Below, piece after piece: positions 1-8,704 of a stretch of 50,457 nucleotides of DNA. Position 1 is the stretch's first letter. Every line of letters begins with the position of its first letter. Origin of the DNA: Stenotrophomonas maltophilia. Lineage in GTDB: Bacteria > Pseudomonadota > Gammaproteobacteria > Xanthomonadales > Xanthomonadaceae. Both the position numbers and the translations under genes were made by a program. The stretch lies in assembly GCF_013464485.1 (NCBI RefSeq), contig NZ_RAUX01000025.1, forward strand, positions 1-50,457, written 5' to 3'. The notes under the pieces are model-generated. The model was not told the DNA's origin. It ran no database searches and saw only the letters and a program-made list of their open reading frames with translations.

Positions 1-1378
1 AGCGGTTGCCGCCACCGGCAGGACGGCCCTGGCCGCCTGCACCGCCGCGGCCTTCGCCGCCGAAGCCGCCACGGCCCTGGCCGCCACCGGCGCCAGCGCC
101 CGGACCCTTCGGCTTGCCGTACGGACGGCCCTGACCGCCCGCGCCCGGGCCACGTGCACCCGGGCCACGTGCACCCGGACCAGCATTGCGGTGGCCGCTC
201 GGGCCGGTGCTGACGCCGTCCGGCACGTACCAGGTACGGAACGCGGCCGGGTTGCCTTCCGGCAGCGAGCGGTCGTTCTTCGGCGCGCGCTGCTTGAACG
301 GCTTCTGCGACTGCTTGGCCGCCGCTTCACCGCTGACGGTCAGGCCGCCCTTGAAGCCGCCACCCTTGCCGCCGCGACCACGGCCGCGGTCCTCGCGGAC
401 GTTGTCGAAACGACGCAGCTCGCGGCCTTCATCGGCCGTGTTGTGGCCATTGACGTAGGCATTGCCACGGCCACCTTCGCGCACGCGCACGGTGGTCTTG
501 GCGGCGCGGCGCTGGCCGATCACCGGCTGCAGGGTCAGTGCCGACGGCGCGCCTTCTTCCAGCTTCAGCTGCGCACGCAGAGCTTCCACCTGCGTGGTGC
601 CCAGTTCCACCGAATGGCCACGGGCCAGTTCGCGCGGCAGGCTCACCTTGCCGTAGCGGGTGCGCTTCAGGCGGCTGACCTGGCAGCCCTGCGACTCCCA
701 CAGGCGACGCACTTCGCGGTTGCGGCCTTCCTTCACCACGACGCGGAACCAGTCGTGCGAGTCGGTGCCGCCGATGCGTTCGATCTCGTCGAACTTGGCC
801 GGGCCGTCTTCCAGCGCCACGCCACGGGCGAGGCGGTCGACGATGGCGTCGGAGACCTTCTCCTCGCCTTCCGGGGCGCGCACGCGCACCACGTACTCGC
901 GCTCGACCTCGAACGACGGGTGCATCATGGCGTTGGCCAGTTCACCGTCGGTGGTGGCCAGCAGCAGGCCGGTGGTGTTGATGTCGAGGCGGCCGATCGC
1001 GATCCAGCGCGCGCCCTTCAGCGGCGGCAGCGATTCGAACACGGTCGGGCGGCCTTCGGGGTCTTCGCGGGTGGTCACTTCGCCTTCCGGCTTGTTGTAG
1101 ACCAGCACGCGCGACGGTTCGGCCAGGGCGGTGGCGACGAAGCCGCGGCCATCCAGCTCGATCTTGTCGCCGCTCTTGACCGACATGCCGGTCTGCGCGA
1201 CTTCACCGTTGACCTTGACCAGGCCTTCGGCGATGCGCTGTTCCAGCGCGCGGCGCGAGCCGAGGCCCGCCTGGGCCAGCACCTTGTGCAGGCGTTCTTC
1301 CAACTTGAACTGTTCGGAGGTGGCTTCGCGCTTGAGCGAGAGCTTGTTCAACGACAGCTTGCGAGGGGTGTCACTCAT
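1..1378 (-). CDS. rluB: 23S rRNA pseudouridine synthase RluB (C-terminus off left edge)
   Basis: RsuA/RluB-type pseudouridine synthase, which modifies 23S rRNA helix 89 (U2605 in E. coli). The frame opens with ATG at 1378 and stays open to base 1, giving about 459 residues with no stop, so the gene is cut by the window edge. An S4 RNA-binding domain lies near the N-terminus, followed by the catalytic motif GRLDINTTGLL with the expected catalytic Asp at about residue 132. After about residue 260 the protein becomes a low-complexity tail very rich in Gly, Arg and Gln, probably disordered and RNA-binding. Its ATG lies inside the last codons of scpB (8-bp overlap), so translation is probably coupled. 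Confidence 0.93.
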   Translation of the reverse strand, partial: MSDTPRKLSLNKLSLKREATSEQFKLEERLHKVLAQAGLGSRRALEQRIAEGLVKVNGEVAQTGMSVKSGDKIELDGRGFVATALAEPSRVLVYNKPEGEVTTREDPEGRPTVFESLPPLKGARWIAIGRLDINTTGLLLATTDGELANAMMHPSFEVEREYVVRVRAPEGEEKVSDAIVDRLARGVALEDGPAKFDEIERIGGTDSHDWFRVVVKEGRNREVRRLWESQGCQVSRLKRTRYGKVSLPRELARGHSVELGTTQVEALRAQLKLEEGAPSALTLQPVIGQRRAAKTTVRVREGGRGNAYVNGHNTADEGRELRRFDNVREDRGRGRGGKGGGFKGGLTVSGEAAAKQSQKPFKQRAPKNDRSLPEGNPAAFRTWYVPDGVSTGPSGHRNAGPGARGPGARGPGAGGQGRPYGKPKGPGAGAGGGQGRGGFGGEGRGGAGGQGRPAGGGNR

Positions 1379-2246
1379 CAGTTTTGCTCCGGCCGACGGT
1401 TTCGAGGTCGGCCTCTGGTTCGGAATCGGCTTGGTCAACAGCCACGGTCGTCGTCGCGACGGCGTTGTCTTCGCGTTCGTTCACTGGCACCGCGCGCTCG
1501 CCCGGCGCGGAATCGGGGTGCCCATCATCGAGGGGCGAAGGTGCTTGCTCATCGGTGGCCGGCGCAGCAGCTGCGTCAGCGGAATCAGGGGTGTCGCTGC
1601 CGGCCAGGCCGGCGTCATCGTTCGCGGCAGCGCCATCGGCGCCAGCCGAAATGTCCGGACCGTCGGCACTGGCGGCGGCCGGTGCGTCTCGGTCCAGGGC
1701 CAGCTGCGGCTCCAGCTCGCCCAGGTCCTTCAGTTCCGACAACGGCGGCAGCTCGTCCAGGCGCTTCAGGCCGAAGTAGTCCAGGAAGCCCTTGGTGGTG
1801 CCGAACAGTGCCGGCTTGCCGGGCACGTCGCGGTGGCCCACCACGCGGATCCACTCGCGTTCTTCCAGCGCCTGGATGATGTTGCTGCTGACCGCCACAC
1901 CGCGCACCTGCTCGATCTCGCCGCGCGTGATCGGCTGCCGGTAGGCAATCAGCGCCAGGGTTTCCAGGGTGGCACGGGTGTAGCGGGTCTTGCGTTCGGT
2001 CCACAGCCGGCTGATCCAGCCATGCACTTCGCCGGTGACCTGGTAGCGGAAGCCGGAGGCGACCTCGACCAGTTCCACGCCGCGGCCTTCGCAGGCTTCG
2101 CGCAGGCGCTCCAGCGCACGTTCGATGCTGCCCGGCGGTGCCGGTTCCTCTTCCGGGAACAGGTCTTTCAGCTGGGCCAGGGTGAGCGGCTGGCTGGAGG
2201 CCAGCAAGGCACCCTCGACAATGCGGTTGATCAGCAATTGATCCAT
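1371..2246 (-). CDS. scpB: segregation and condensation protein B (ScpB)
   Basis: Kleisin-partner (KITE family) subunit of the Smc-ScpA-ScpB condensin complex that organises and segregates the chromosome. The 291-residue product has the two winged-helix domains of the family in residues 1-180, with the conserved stretch ALIAYRQPITRGEIEQVRGV and then ALFGTTKGFLDYFGL. About 110 further residues form an Ala/Asp/Glu/Pro-rich acidic tail that is not part of the folded family domain; it accounts for the protein being longer than typical ScpB (about 190-200 residues). It lies 13 bp after scpA and overlaps rluB, so scpA-scpB-rluB read as one operon. Confidence 0.95.
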   Translation of the reverse strand: MDQLLINRIVEGALLASSQPLTLAQLKDLFPEEEPAPPGSIERALERLREACEGRGVELVEVASGFRYQVTGEVHGWISRLWTERKTRYTRATLETLALIAYRQPITRGEIEQVRGVAVSSNIIQALEEREWIRVVGHRDVPGKPALFGTTKGFLDYFGLKRLDELPPLSELKDLGELEPQLALDRDAPAAASADGPDISAGADGAAANDDAGLAGSDTPDSADAAAAPATDEQAPSPLDDGHPDSAPGERAVPVNEREDNAVATTTVAVDQADSEPEADLETVGRSKTDE

Positions 2247-2259
2247 CGGCAGTCAGCGC

Positions 2260-3165
2260 TCACTCGTCTGCATTGGCGGCGTCGTTGTCGTCGAACTCGC
2301 TGCTGAACTGCAGCGGGGCATTGGTGTTGCCGGCGGCCAGCGATTTCACGTAGATCGGCGCCAGCGGTTCTTCCTGGACGATGTCCAGCAGCTGTTCCTT
2401 GGCCAGTTCCAGCACCGCCAGGAACGTGACCAGCACGCCCAGCTTGCCTTCTTCGGCCGTGAACAGCCCTTCAAAACGATAGAACTTGCCATCTTCCAGG
2501 CGTCCCAGCACTTCGCCCATGCGTTGCCGCACGCTCAGTGCCTCACGCTTGATGGCGTGACCGCTGAACAGCTCGGCGCGCTTGAGCACGTCGTGCAGGG
2601 CCAGCAGCATCTCCTTCAGGTCCACCGGCGGCGGCAGCTTCACCGCAGCGCGTTCGGGCATGAAGGCGTGGGCCAGGCTGGTGTCGCGGTCCTGGCGGGG
2701 CAGGGCGTCGATGTCCTCGGCAGCCTGCTTGAAGCGTTCGTACTCCTGCAGCCGGCGCACCAGCTCGGCGCGCGGGTCGGCCTCATCGCCTTCGTCACTG
2801 ACCGGGCGCGGCAGCAGCATGCGCGACTTCACCTCGGCCAGGATCGCCGCCATCACCAGGTACTCGGCGGCCAGCTCGAAGCGCAGCTCGCGCATCACGG
2901 TGATGTATTCCACGTACTGCCGGGTGATCTCGGCAACGGGAATGTCCAGGACATCCAGGTTCTGGCGGCGGATCAGGTACAGCAGCAGGTCCAGCGGGCC
3001 TTCGAAGGCATCCAGGATGACTTCCAGCGCGTCCGGCGGAATGTACAGGTCCTGCGGGATCTGCAGGACCGGTTGCCCATGCACCACGGCCAGCGGCATT
3101 TCCTGCTGCTGGGGGGCGGGCGGCCGGGTTGGCGGGTTCGCGTCGAGCGCGAGTTCGGAAGTCAT
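2260..3165 (-). CDS. scpA: segregation and condensation protein A (ScpA)
   Basis: Kleisin subunit that bridges the Smc heads in bacterial condensin. The family hallmark is at residues 40-75, containing FEGPLDLLLYLIRRQNLDVL followed by the region that binds the Smc neck. The C-terminal winged helix, which contacts the Smc cap, ends around residue 285. The 301-residue length is slightly above average because of a Pro-rich N-terminal extension before the kleisin motif. ATG at 3165 is the first good start, but no clear Shine-Dalgarno sequence precedes it. It is the first gene of the scpA-scpB-rluB operon, so the promoter should lie within 3166-3537. Confidence 0.95.
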   Translation of the reverse strand: MTSELALDANPPTRPPAPQQQEMPLAVVHGQPVLQIPQDLYIPPDALEVILDAFEGPLDLLLYLIRRQNLDVLDIPVAEITRQYVEYITVMRELRFELAAEYLVMAAILAEVKSRMLLPRPVSDEGDEADPRAELVRRLQEYERFKQAAEDIDALPRQDRDTSLAHAFMPERAAVKLPPPVDLKEMLLALHDVLKRAELFSGHAIKREALSVRQRMGEVLGRLEDGKFYRFEGLFTAEEGKLGVLVTFLAVLELAKEQLLDIVQEEPLAPIYVKSLAAGNTNAPLQFSSEFDDNDAANADE

Positions 3166-3537
3166 CTAATGGACATCAGGATTGCAACGGACCAGTCGCG
3201 GCACCGGGTTCGCCGGGCCATCGCCACGGAGCCCCAGGCACCAGACACGCCGGATCGGCGCGATTCCACACAGGTAAAACAGCAGGACGCGCCGCAGGAA
3301 ACGGCAGCGACGGAACTACGGGGAGGTCGTCTACGTGGCCCGGCCAGGTGATCCGGTTCGAAGCAGCGGGACGGTCGCCGGGGGCTGCGTTGGCCGCAGA
3401 AACCGACGGGCTGCTGCATCCAGCCACGTGCAATGGAGTCTAGGGTAAGCCTTTGTCGCGCCAGTGTCCAGCCGGACCGGGGCGGGGCCCGCATTGGCTA
3501 GAATCTGCGCACCCGACGACGCAAGCGAGGAAATGCC
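3166..3537. other. divergent intergenic region, no gene seen
   Basis: This 372-bp gap separates scpA (minus) from yciI (plus). Short open frames cross it on both strands, but they are Arg/Pro-rich, lack ribosome binding sites and resemble no family I know. It must hold the scpA promoter and the yciI promoter. For yciI, a TAGAAT hexamer at 3499-3504 (context ttggctagaat) is a candidate -10 box. I see no repeat element here. Confidence 0.5.
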
Positions 3538-3837
3538 GTGTGGTATGTGATTGAGGGCTATGACGGCCAGGACGTGCTGGCGCAGCGGCTGCAGGCGCGG
3601 CCGGAACACCTGGCGCGGTTGCACGCGCTGCGCGACGAGGGGCGCCTGCTGCTGGCCGGCCCGTGCCCGGCGGTGGACAGTGAAGACCCGGGCCCGGCCG
3701 GCTTCAGTGGCTCGGTGGTGATCGCGCAGTTCGAGTCGCTGCCGCAGGCCCAGGCCTGGGCCGATGCCGACCCGTACGTGGCCGCTGGCGTCTACACCCG
3801 CGTGCAGGTGCGCCCATTCCGCAAGGTCCTGCCATGA
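3538..3837 (+). CDS. yciI: YciI family protein
   Basis: Small ferredoxin-like alpha/beta protein of the YCII family. The 99 residues closely match E. coli YciI, with the conserved HLARL...[10 protein letters not shown] segment, the conserved His near residue 22 and Asp in PAVDSEDPG. The C-terminus carries [13 protein letters not shown]. The start is GTG at 3538, preceded by GCGAGGAAAT as ribosome binding site; an ATG five bases upstream is out of frame. The physiological role of YciI is not settled, and the Haemophilus homologue was proposed to have a His-Asp catalytic pair. The stop overlaps the bolA start (ATGA), showing a two-gene operon. Confidence 0.93.
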   Translation: MWYVIEGYDGQDVLAQRLQARPEHLARLHALRDEGRLLLAGPCPAVDSEDPGPAGFSGSVVIAQFESLPQAQAWADADPYVAAGVYTRVQVRPFRKVLP

Positions 3838-4109
3838 ACGCGGAACGGATCGAACGGATCCGTGACGCATTGCAGCAGGCACTGGCCCCAAGCGTCCTCG
3901 AGATCGAGGACGACAGCCATCGCCACACCGGCCATGCCGGTGCGCGCGATGGCCGCGGCCATTTCAACGTACATGTGGTCAGTGAACGCTTCGCCGGCCT
4001 GGGCCCGCTGGCCCGGCATCGCGCGGTGTACGCCGCGCTGGGGGCGATGATGGAGACCGATATCCACGCGTTGTCCATCCGCGCGCAGACCCCGTCAGAA
4101 CAGGGCTGA
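3834..4109 (+). CDS. bolA: BolA family protein
   Basis: BolA/IbaG-type protein of 91 residues with the family core: a helix around residues 4-17, the segment [16 protein letters not shown], then [14 protein letters not shown] and a C-terminal helix ending DIHALSI. The conserved His in HFNV fits the [2Fe-2S]-ligand position used when BolA partners with monothiol glutaredoxins. Roles in E. coli include morphology, stress response and iron-sulfur handling. It is translationally coupled to yciI through a 4-bp ATGA overlap. No monothiol glutaredoxin gene is visible nearby. Confidence 0.93.
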   Translation: MNAERIERIRDALQQALAPSVLEIEDDSHRHTGHAGARDGRGHFNVHVVSERFAGLGPLARHRAVYAALGAMMETDIHALSIRAQTPSEQG

Positions 4110-4201
4110 GCCCTTGTCCCACGCTGTCCTGGCGGGTCCCTGCGGGGGCTCGCTGCAGACAGATTTCCATGTCCATTTCGGGACATTCGCCTAACGGACT
4201 G

Positions 4202-4230
4202 TTTACAAGCCCAGATGGAAACGCTTACAT
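4202..4230 (+). promoter_or_regulatory. promoter with LacI-type operator upstream of the lacI-like gene
   Basis: The 14-bp pseudopalindrome TGGAAACGCTTACA at 4216-4229 fits the LacI/GalR-family pattern TGnAAnCGnTTnCA with the typical central CpG. A candidate -35 box TTTACA (4202-4207) is followed after 17 bp by TTACAT (4225-4230), so the operator would cover the spacer and -10 region. This arrangement suggests autorepression. A second site of the same pattern lies at 8638-8651. Confidence 0.6.
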
Positions 4231-4273
4231 TCCGCGCCAATGCTGGTAGGTCCAAGCCGTGGAGGGCGGCTTC

Positions 4274-5296
4274 GTGAACAAGGCAGCTATCACAATCAAA
4301 GACGTCGCTCGCGAAGCCCGGGTCTCCGTGGCTACGGTTTCCCGCGCGCTCAACGGGCATGAAAATGTCGCCGAACCGGTCCGCCAGCTTGTGCTGGAGG
4401 TGGCCGCCCGGCTGCGTTACACCCCGCACGCCGCCGCCCGCAGCCTGAGCAGCCGCCGCACCAATACGGTGGGCGTGGTGCTGCCTGACCTGTACGGCGA
4501 ATTCTTCTCCGAACTGATGCGCGGCATCGACAATGTCGCACGCAACCGCCGACAGCACCTGCTGGTGTCCAGCTATCACGGTGACCAGGAACAGCAGGGG
4601 GCGGCGCTGCGTGCCATGCGTGGCCGCGTCGATGGCCTGCTGGTGCTCTCGCCCTATGCCGAGAGCCCGGGCTTCCTGACCGACAACCTGCCGCAGTCGT
4701 TGCCGACGGTGTTGATCAACACCTATCTGCCCGGGCAGGACCACCCGGTGCTGAGCATCGATGACCACGCCGGTGCGATGGCGATGACCCGCCATCTGCT
4801 CGACGCTGGCCACCGTCGCATCGCTTTCATTTCTGGCCCGGATCTCAACTTCGACGCGCGCGAGCGCCTGCGCGGCTTCCGTGACGCGCTGGCCGCCTTC
4901 GGTCGTGACGCCGAAGGCATCGAGCTGCCCGGTGATTTCGACGAAGCTTCCGGCCATCGTGCCGGTCAGGAGTTGCTGGCAGCCGGAGCGCTGCCTGATG
5001 CCGTGTTCGCCGCCAACGACATGATGGCCCTGGGATGCCTGTACGCGTTCACGCAGGCCGGTGTCCGTGTTCCGACTGATGTCGCCCTGGCCGGTTTCGA
5101 TGACATTCCACTGGCGCGTTTCGTCCACCCGTCGCTGACCACCATGCAGGTCAGCATCGCCGAGCTCGGCGATCGGGCCATGACGCGCCTGATGCAGTTG
5201 ATGGACGGCACCTCCACGGATGGGGCAGGGGACAAGCAGACCCTGGTTCCCCGCTTGATAGTTCGCGATTCCACCACTCCGCCATCGGGCCGTTGA
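4274..5296 (+). CDS. LacI family transcriptional regulator
   Basis: DNA-binding regulator of about 340 residues. The N-terminal helix-turn-helix reads TIKDVAREARVSVATVSRAL, followed by the hinge helix region AARSLSSRRTNTVG and a periplasmic-binding-protein-like effector domain (about residues 60-335). GTG at 4274 is chosen because GGAGGG sits 7 bp upstream; an in-frame GTG at 4259 has a poorer site and would add five residues. It precedes a TonB-dependent receptor by 76 bp and heads a carbohydrate locus, so a sugar or oligosaccharide is the likely ligand. Paired operator-like sites before itself and before the hydrolase operon support local regulation. Confidence 0.95.
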   Translation: MNKAAITIKDVAREARVSVATVSRALNGHENVAEPVRQLVLEVAARLRYTPHAAARSLSSRRTNTVGVVLPDLYGEFFSELMRGIDNVARNRRQHLLVSSYHGDQEQQGAALRAMRGRVDGLLVLSPYAESPGFLTDNLPQSLPTVLINTYLPGQDHPVLSIDDHAGAMAMTRHLLDAGHRRIAFISGPDLNFDARERLRGFRDALAAFGRDAEGIELPGDFDEASGHRAGQELLAAGALPDAVFAANDMMALGCLYAFTQAGVRVPTDVALAGFDDIPLARFVHPSLTTMQVSIAELGDRAMTRLMQLMDGTSTDGAGDKQTLVPRLIVRDSTTPPSGR

Positions 5297-5372
5297 AGCC
5301 AGAGGCGTTCCTTCTTTTTTGATTGATCGCAGGGACCGCGCGAGCGGTCACCGCCACCCGGAGATTGAGTTG

Positions 5373-8300
5373 ATGATGCACACCACCTTCCGCACGCCGG
5401 CGCGCCGGCTGCTGAGTACCGCACTGGTCAGCTGCCTGATGCTGGCTGCCGCTCCGAACGTCATGGCGCAGTCGGCCAATGCCAGCTTGCGCGGCCAGGT
5501 TTCCGGCGCCCAGGCCGGCGCCGAAGTGACCGCCACCAACCTGGCCACCGGCACCGTCCGTCGCGGCACCGTCCGTGCCGATGGCAGCTACTCGCTGATG
5601 GGCCTGGACCCGGGCACCTATGACGTGGTCGCCAACGGCCAGTCGCAGAAGGTCACCGTCACCGTGGCCTCGACTGCTACCCTGAACTTCGCCGGTGCCG
5701 CCAGCAGCACCCCGGGTTCGACCGCGGCCACCAACCTGGACACCGTCAACGTTGTCGCACCGACCCTGCTGCAGGAAGTGCGCACGTCCGAAGTCGGCAA
5801 GACCGTCAGCCTGCAGCAGATCCAGACCACGCCGCAGGTCTCGCGCAACTTCCTGGAGTTCGCCGACGCGGTGCCGGGCATGATCTTCACCCGCGATGCC
5901 AAGGGCAACACCTCGCTGCGTGGCGGTGCCACCAACTCCGACGGCACCAACGTCTACATCGATGGCGTCGGCCAGAAGAGCTACGTCAAGGGTGGCGGCA
6001 TTTCCGGCCAGTCCGGCAGCGCGGGTAATCCGTTCCCGCAGCTGGCCATCGGTGAGTACAAGGTCATCACCGGCAACTACAAGGCCGAGTACGGCCAGGT
6101 GTCCAGCGCCGCGATCACCGCCGCGACCAAGTCCGGTACCAACGAGTTCAAGGGTGAGACCTTCTACCGTTATACCAACGAAAGCATGCGTGCGATGACC
6201 CCGGCCGAACGCCAGCCGGGCAAGAGCAAGGAAGACTCGGCCGAGAAGGAGTACGGCTTTGCGCTGGGTGGCCCGATCATCAAGGACAAGGCCCACTTCT
6301 TCGTCACCTATGAAGCCAAGCGCTTCGACCTGCCGGTGACCATCGCGCCGGACGGTGCAGTGAGCTCGGCGGCCGCCAAACTGCCTGCCGATGGTCTCGC
6401 GGGTCTCGGCCCGGCCAGCCAGCCGTTCCAGCAGGACCTGATCTTCGCCAAGATCGACTTCGAGCCGACTGACAACGATCGTATCGAACTGACCTTCCAG
6501 GACCGCGACGAAACCCAGCAGCAGTTCAGTGACCAGACCGCCAAGGTGCACGGCAAGGTGGTGGACAACACCGACCGCCGCTACGCCCTGCGCTGGAACC
6601 ACAGCGGCGAGCGGTTCTACAACGAGCTGATGGTCACCCATGAGGAGGCGTTCAACAATCCGCTGCCGCTGACCTACGGCAACGGTATCGTCTACACCGC
6701 GCCGGACTTTGGTGACAAGAACCGGAACACCCCGCAGGAAAAGACCCTCGTCCAGATCGGCGCAGCCGATGCGTTCGCCTCGCAGGTGAAGGGCCAGAAG
6801 GGCTGGGCGATCGAGGACAACCTGACCCTGGACGGCCTGCAGTGGGCCGGCGACCACACCATCAAGATGGGCGCCAAGTACAAGCAGATTGATCTGTACG
6901 CCTCCGATGCGGCGCAGATCAATCCGCAGTTCTTCTACACCATCGACAACCCTGCCTTCTCCTCCGGCACCCCTTACAAGGCGCAGTTCACCAAGGCCAG
7001 TACTGGTGTCACCGGCGTGCAGTCCGAGGTGCGCGCCAAGGTCAAGCAGATTGGTCTGTTCATCCAGGACGACTGGCAGGTCAACGATCATCTGCAGCTG
7101 AACATCGGCCTGCGCTGGGATTACGAAAAGAACCCGGTCTATACCGATTTCGTGACCCCGCCGGAGGTTGTGAACGCATTGTTCTCGCAGGACAGGCATG
7201 CGCCTCCGGGCCAGACCTATGCACAGACGCTGGCGCTCAGTGGCCTGAACGTCAACGACTACATCAGCACCGGCCACAATCGCAAGAATTTCAAGAATGC
7301 CTGGCAGCCGCGCCTGGGCTTCTCGTATGACGTAAACGCCGATGAGCAGCACGTGTTCCATGGTGGCGCCGGCCGGTCCTATGATCGCGACCTGTTCGAC
7401 AACTTGGCACTGGAAACCACCAAGCTGGCACTGCCGCAGCCGACCGTGTTCTTCCGCAACCCGGCCACCGGCAGCTGCATGTACGGGCAGACCCCGTGCT
7501 TTGACTGGAATCCGAACCTGATGAACGGCATCGAGAACGTGCAGGCACTGCTGGGTTCCACCAGCAATGAAGGCATGGAAGTCGATCTGCTGAACAACAA
7601 CATGAAGGTGCCGTACTCCGACCAGTTCAGCCTCGGCATGAGCAACCAGATCGGCGAATGGCTGACCGATGCCACGATTTCACGCACGCTGACCTACGAT
7701 GGCTTCGCCTACACGCTGGGCAACCGTTTCAACAACGGCAATTTCTTCGACAATCAGATGCTGTGCGGTGCTGACGAGCCGACCTACGGGCAGCCGTGGG
7801 GCTGCAGCATCCCGGGCTTCGGCAGCCTGATCATCGGCCAGCAGGGCATCAAGACCCGCTCCACCCAGATCCTGCTGTCGGCGCAGAAGCCGTACAGCAA
7901 GGAGAGCGGCTGGGGCACCTCGATCGCCTATACCTGGACCAATGCACGCCACAACCGCAATATCAACGAGCACTATTCGTTCGATCGCGGCACCATCGGT
8001 GAGTACCCGACCATCAAGTCCAACGGCGCGCCGCGTCACCGTCTGGTGGTCACCGGCTCGTATGACGGTTTCTGGGGCATCACTTTCGGTGGCAAGCTGA
8101 CCCTGGCCACGCCGACCCCGGGTAACGACTGGTCCTGCATCGCGCAGGCCGGCAATTCGAACTGCATGCCGACCCCGGCTGCCGGCACACCGTCGGGCAA
8201 TGGCCACTTCCTGCTCGGCGGCAAGATCTTCGGCTACCGCTCGCTGGATCTGCAGGCGACCAAGACCTTCAAGCTGGCCGGCGATACCGAGCTGTATGCT

Positions 8301-8453
8301 CGCATCGACATCATCAACGTGCTCAACTTCGACAACTTCTCCAAGCTGAACTACGTGAAGAGCGACGGCAAGCTGCTGGTCAGCTACAACGAGACCGGCG
8401 ACATCATTGGTACTCCGCGCCAGATCAAGGCCGAAGTGGGCTTCCGCTTCTAA
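5373..8453 (+). CDS. TonB-dependent receptor, Oar-like with N-terminal carboxypeptidase-regulatory-like domain
   Basis: Outer-membrane active transporter of about 1026 residues. A signal peptide ends near VMA-Q (residues 1-33). A carboxypeptidase-regulatory-like beta-sandwich follows (about 38-105, with SYSLMGLDPGTYDVV), then a plug domain (about 120-250) and a large beta-barrel that ends in an aromatic residue (GFRF), as outer-membrane proteins do. ATG 5373 has GGAGA 8 bp upstream; in-frame codons further upstream lack a site. The 5' leader holds a small GACCGC/GCGGTC hairpin at 5334-5349. Family members of this Oar/CarbR subtype import diverse large ligands; neighbours here suggest an oligosaccharide. 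Confidence 0.95.
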   Translation: MMHTTFRTPARRLLSTALVSCLMLAAAPNVMAQSANASLRGQVSGAQAGAEVTATNLATGTVRRGTVRADGSYSLMGLDPGTYDVVANGQSQKVTVTVASTATLNFAGAASSTPGSTAATNLDTVNVVAPTLLQEVRTSEVGKTVSLQQIQTTPQVSRNFLEFADAVPGMIFTRDAKGNTSLRGGATNSDGTNVYIDGVGQKSYVKGGGISGQSGSAGNPFPQLAIGEYKVITGNYKAEYGQVSSAAITAATKSGTNEFKGETFYRYTNESMRAMTPAERQPGKSKEDSAEKEYGFALGGPIIKDKAHFFVTYEAKRFDLPVTIAPDGAVSSAAAKLPADGLAGLGPASQPFQQDLIFAKIDFEPTDNDRIELTFQDRDETQQQFSDQTAKVHGKVVDNTDRRYALRWNHSGERFYNELMVTHEEAFNNPLPLTYGNGIVYTAPDFGDKNRNTPQEKTLVQIGAADAFASQVKGQKGWAIEDNLTLDGLQWAGDHTIKMGAKYKQIDLYASDAAQINPQFFYTIDNPAFSSGTPYKAQFTKASTGVTGVQSEVRAKVKQIGLFIQDDWQVNDHLQLNIGLRWDYEKNPVYTDFVTPPEVVNALFSQDRHAPPGQTYAQTLALSGLNVNDYISTGHNRKNFKNAWQPRLGFSYDVNADEQHVFHGGAGRSYDRDLFDNLALETTKLALPQPTVFFRNPATGSCMYGQTPCFDWNPNLMNGIENVQALLGSTSNEGMEVDLLNNNMKVPYSDQFSLGMSNQIGEWLTDATISRTLTYDGFAYTLGNRFNNGNFFDNQMLCGADEPTYGQPWGCSIPGFGSLIIGQQGIKTRSTQILLSAQKPYSKESGWGTSIAYTWTNARHNRNINEHYSFDRGTIGEYPTIKSNGAPRHRLVVTGSYDGFWGITFGGKLTLATPTPGNDWSCIAQAGNSNCMPTPAAGTPSGNGHFLLGGKIFGYRSLDLQATKTFKLAGDTELYARIDIINVLNFDNFSKLNYVKSDGKLLVSYNETGDIIGTPRQIKAEVGFRF

Positions 8454-8601
8454 GCGGAACCGCCTGATGCAGTACCCCGATGCCGCCGGTTCGCCGGCGG
8501 CATCGGCAGGAAGAAGAAAGGCAATGGCCGGCCCCGTGCCGGTCCATTGCCCATGCCGCTGCCGGCCAGGCGGCAGCGGCATGGGCAATGATCGCGGTGT
8601 C

Positions 8602-8625
8602 AAACCACGTTTTTCGTGGTTTTTT
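8602..8625 (+). terminator. intrinsic terminator of the TonB-dependent receptor gene
   Basis: Arms AAACCACG and CGTGGTTT enclose a five-T loop and run into a T tract. It is the last of three hairpins after the receptor gene. Confidence 0.8.
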
Positions 8626-8637
8626 CAGAACGCATCT

Positions 8638-8651
8638 TGTAAACGATTTCA
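8638..8651 (+). promoter_or_regulatory. LacI-type operator upstream of the GH144-like gene
   Basis: TGTAAACGATTTCA fits TGnAAnCGnTTnCA exactly, the same pattern as the site at 4216-4229. It lies 54 bp before the GH144-like start codon, between the receptor terminator and a possible -10 box TATGCT at 8665-8670. The upstream LacI-type regulator is the natural candidate to bind it. Confidence 0.6.
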
Positions 8652-8704
8652 GATCATTGGACGGTATGCTTTCCCATCGATCAGACCACCGGAGAAATCG
8701 CGCC

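Larger units (their letters stand above)
8454..8704 (+). promoter_or_regulatory. hairpin-rich spacer between receptor and hydrolase operon
   Basis: Three perfect hairpins follow the receptor stop. The first has 13-bp arms at 8477-8489 and 8494-8506 closing a TTCG tetraloop. The second has 20-bp arms at 8545-8564 and 8571-8590. The third, 8602-8625, is a terminator. A competing hairpin pairs 8520-8532 with 8538-8551, sharing the left arm of the second hairpin, so the two are mutually exclusive. A LacI-type operator at 8638-8651 and GGAGA at 8691 complete the spacer. The array could protect the receptor mRNA 3' end or attenuate read-through into the operon. Confidence 0.7.

Noticed and set aside
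191-1879. 562-codon plus-strand frame opposite rluB and scpB
   Set aside because: It spans two recognisable minus-strand genes and has shadow-type composition; high GC leaves the opposite frame open.
3162-3494. Minus-strand frame upstream of scpA
   Set aside because: Arg/Pro/Ser-rich, no ribosome site and no resemblance to any family; treated as intergenic.
5334-5349. Riboswitch in the receptor gene leader
   Set aside because: Only one 6-bp hairpin with a GCGA loop is visible in a 76-bp gap, too little for a known riboswitch class.
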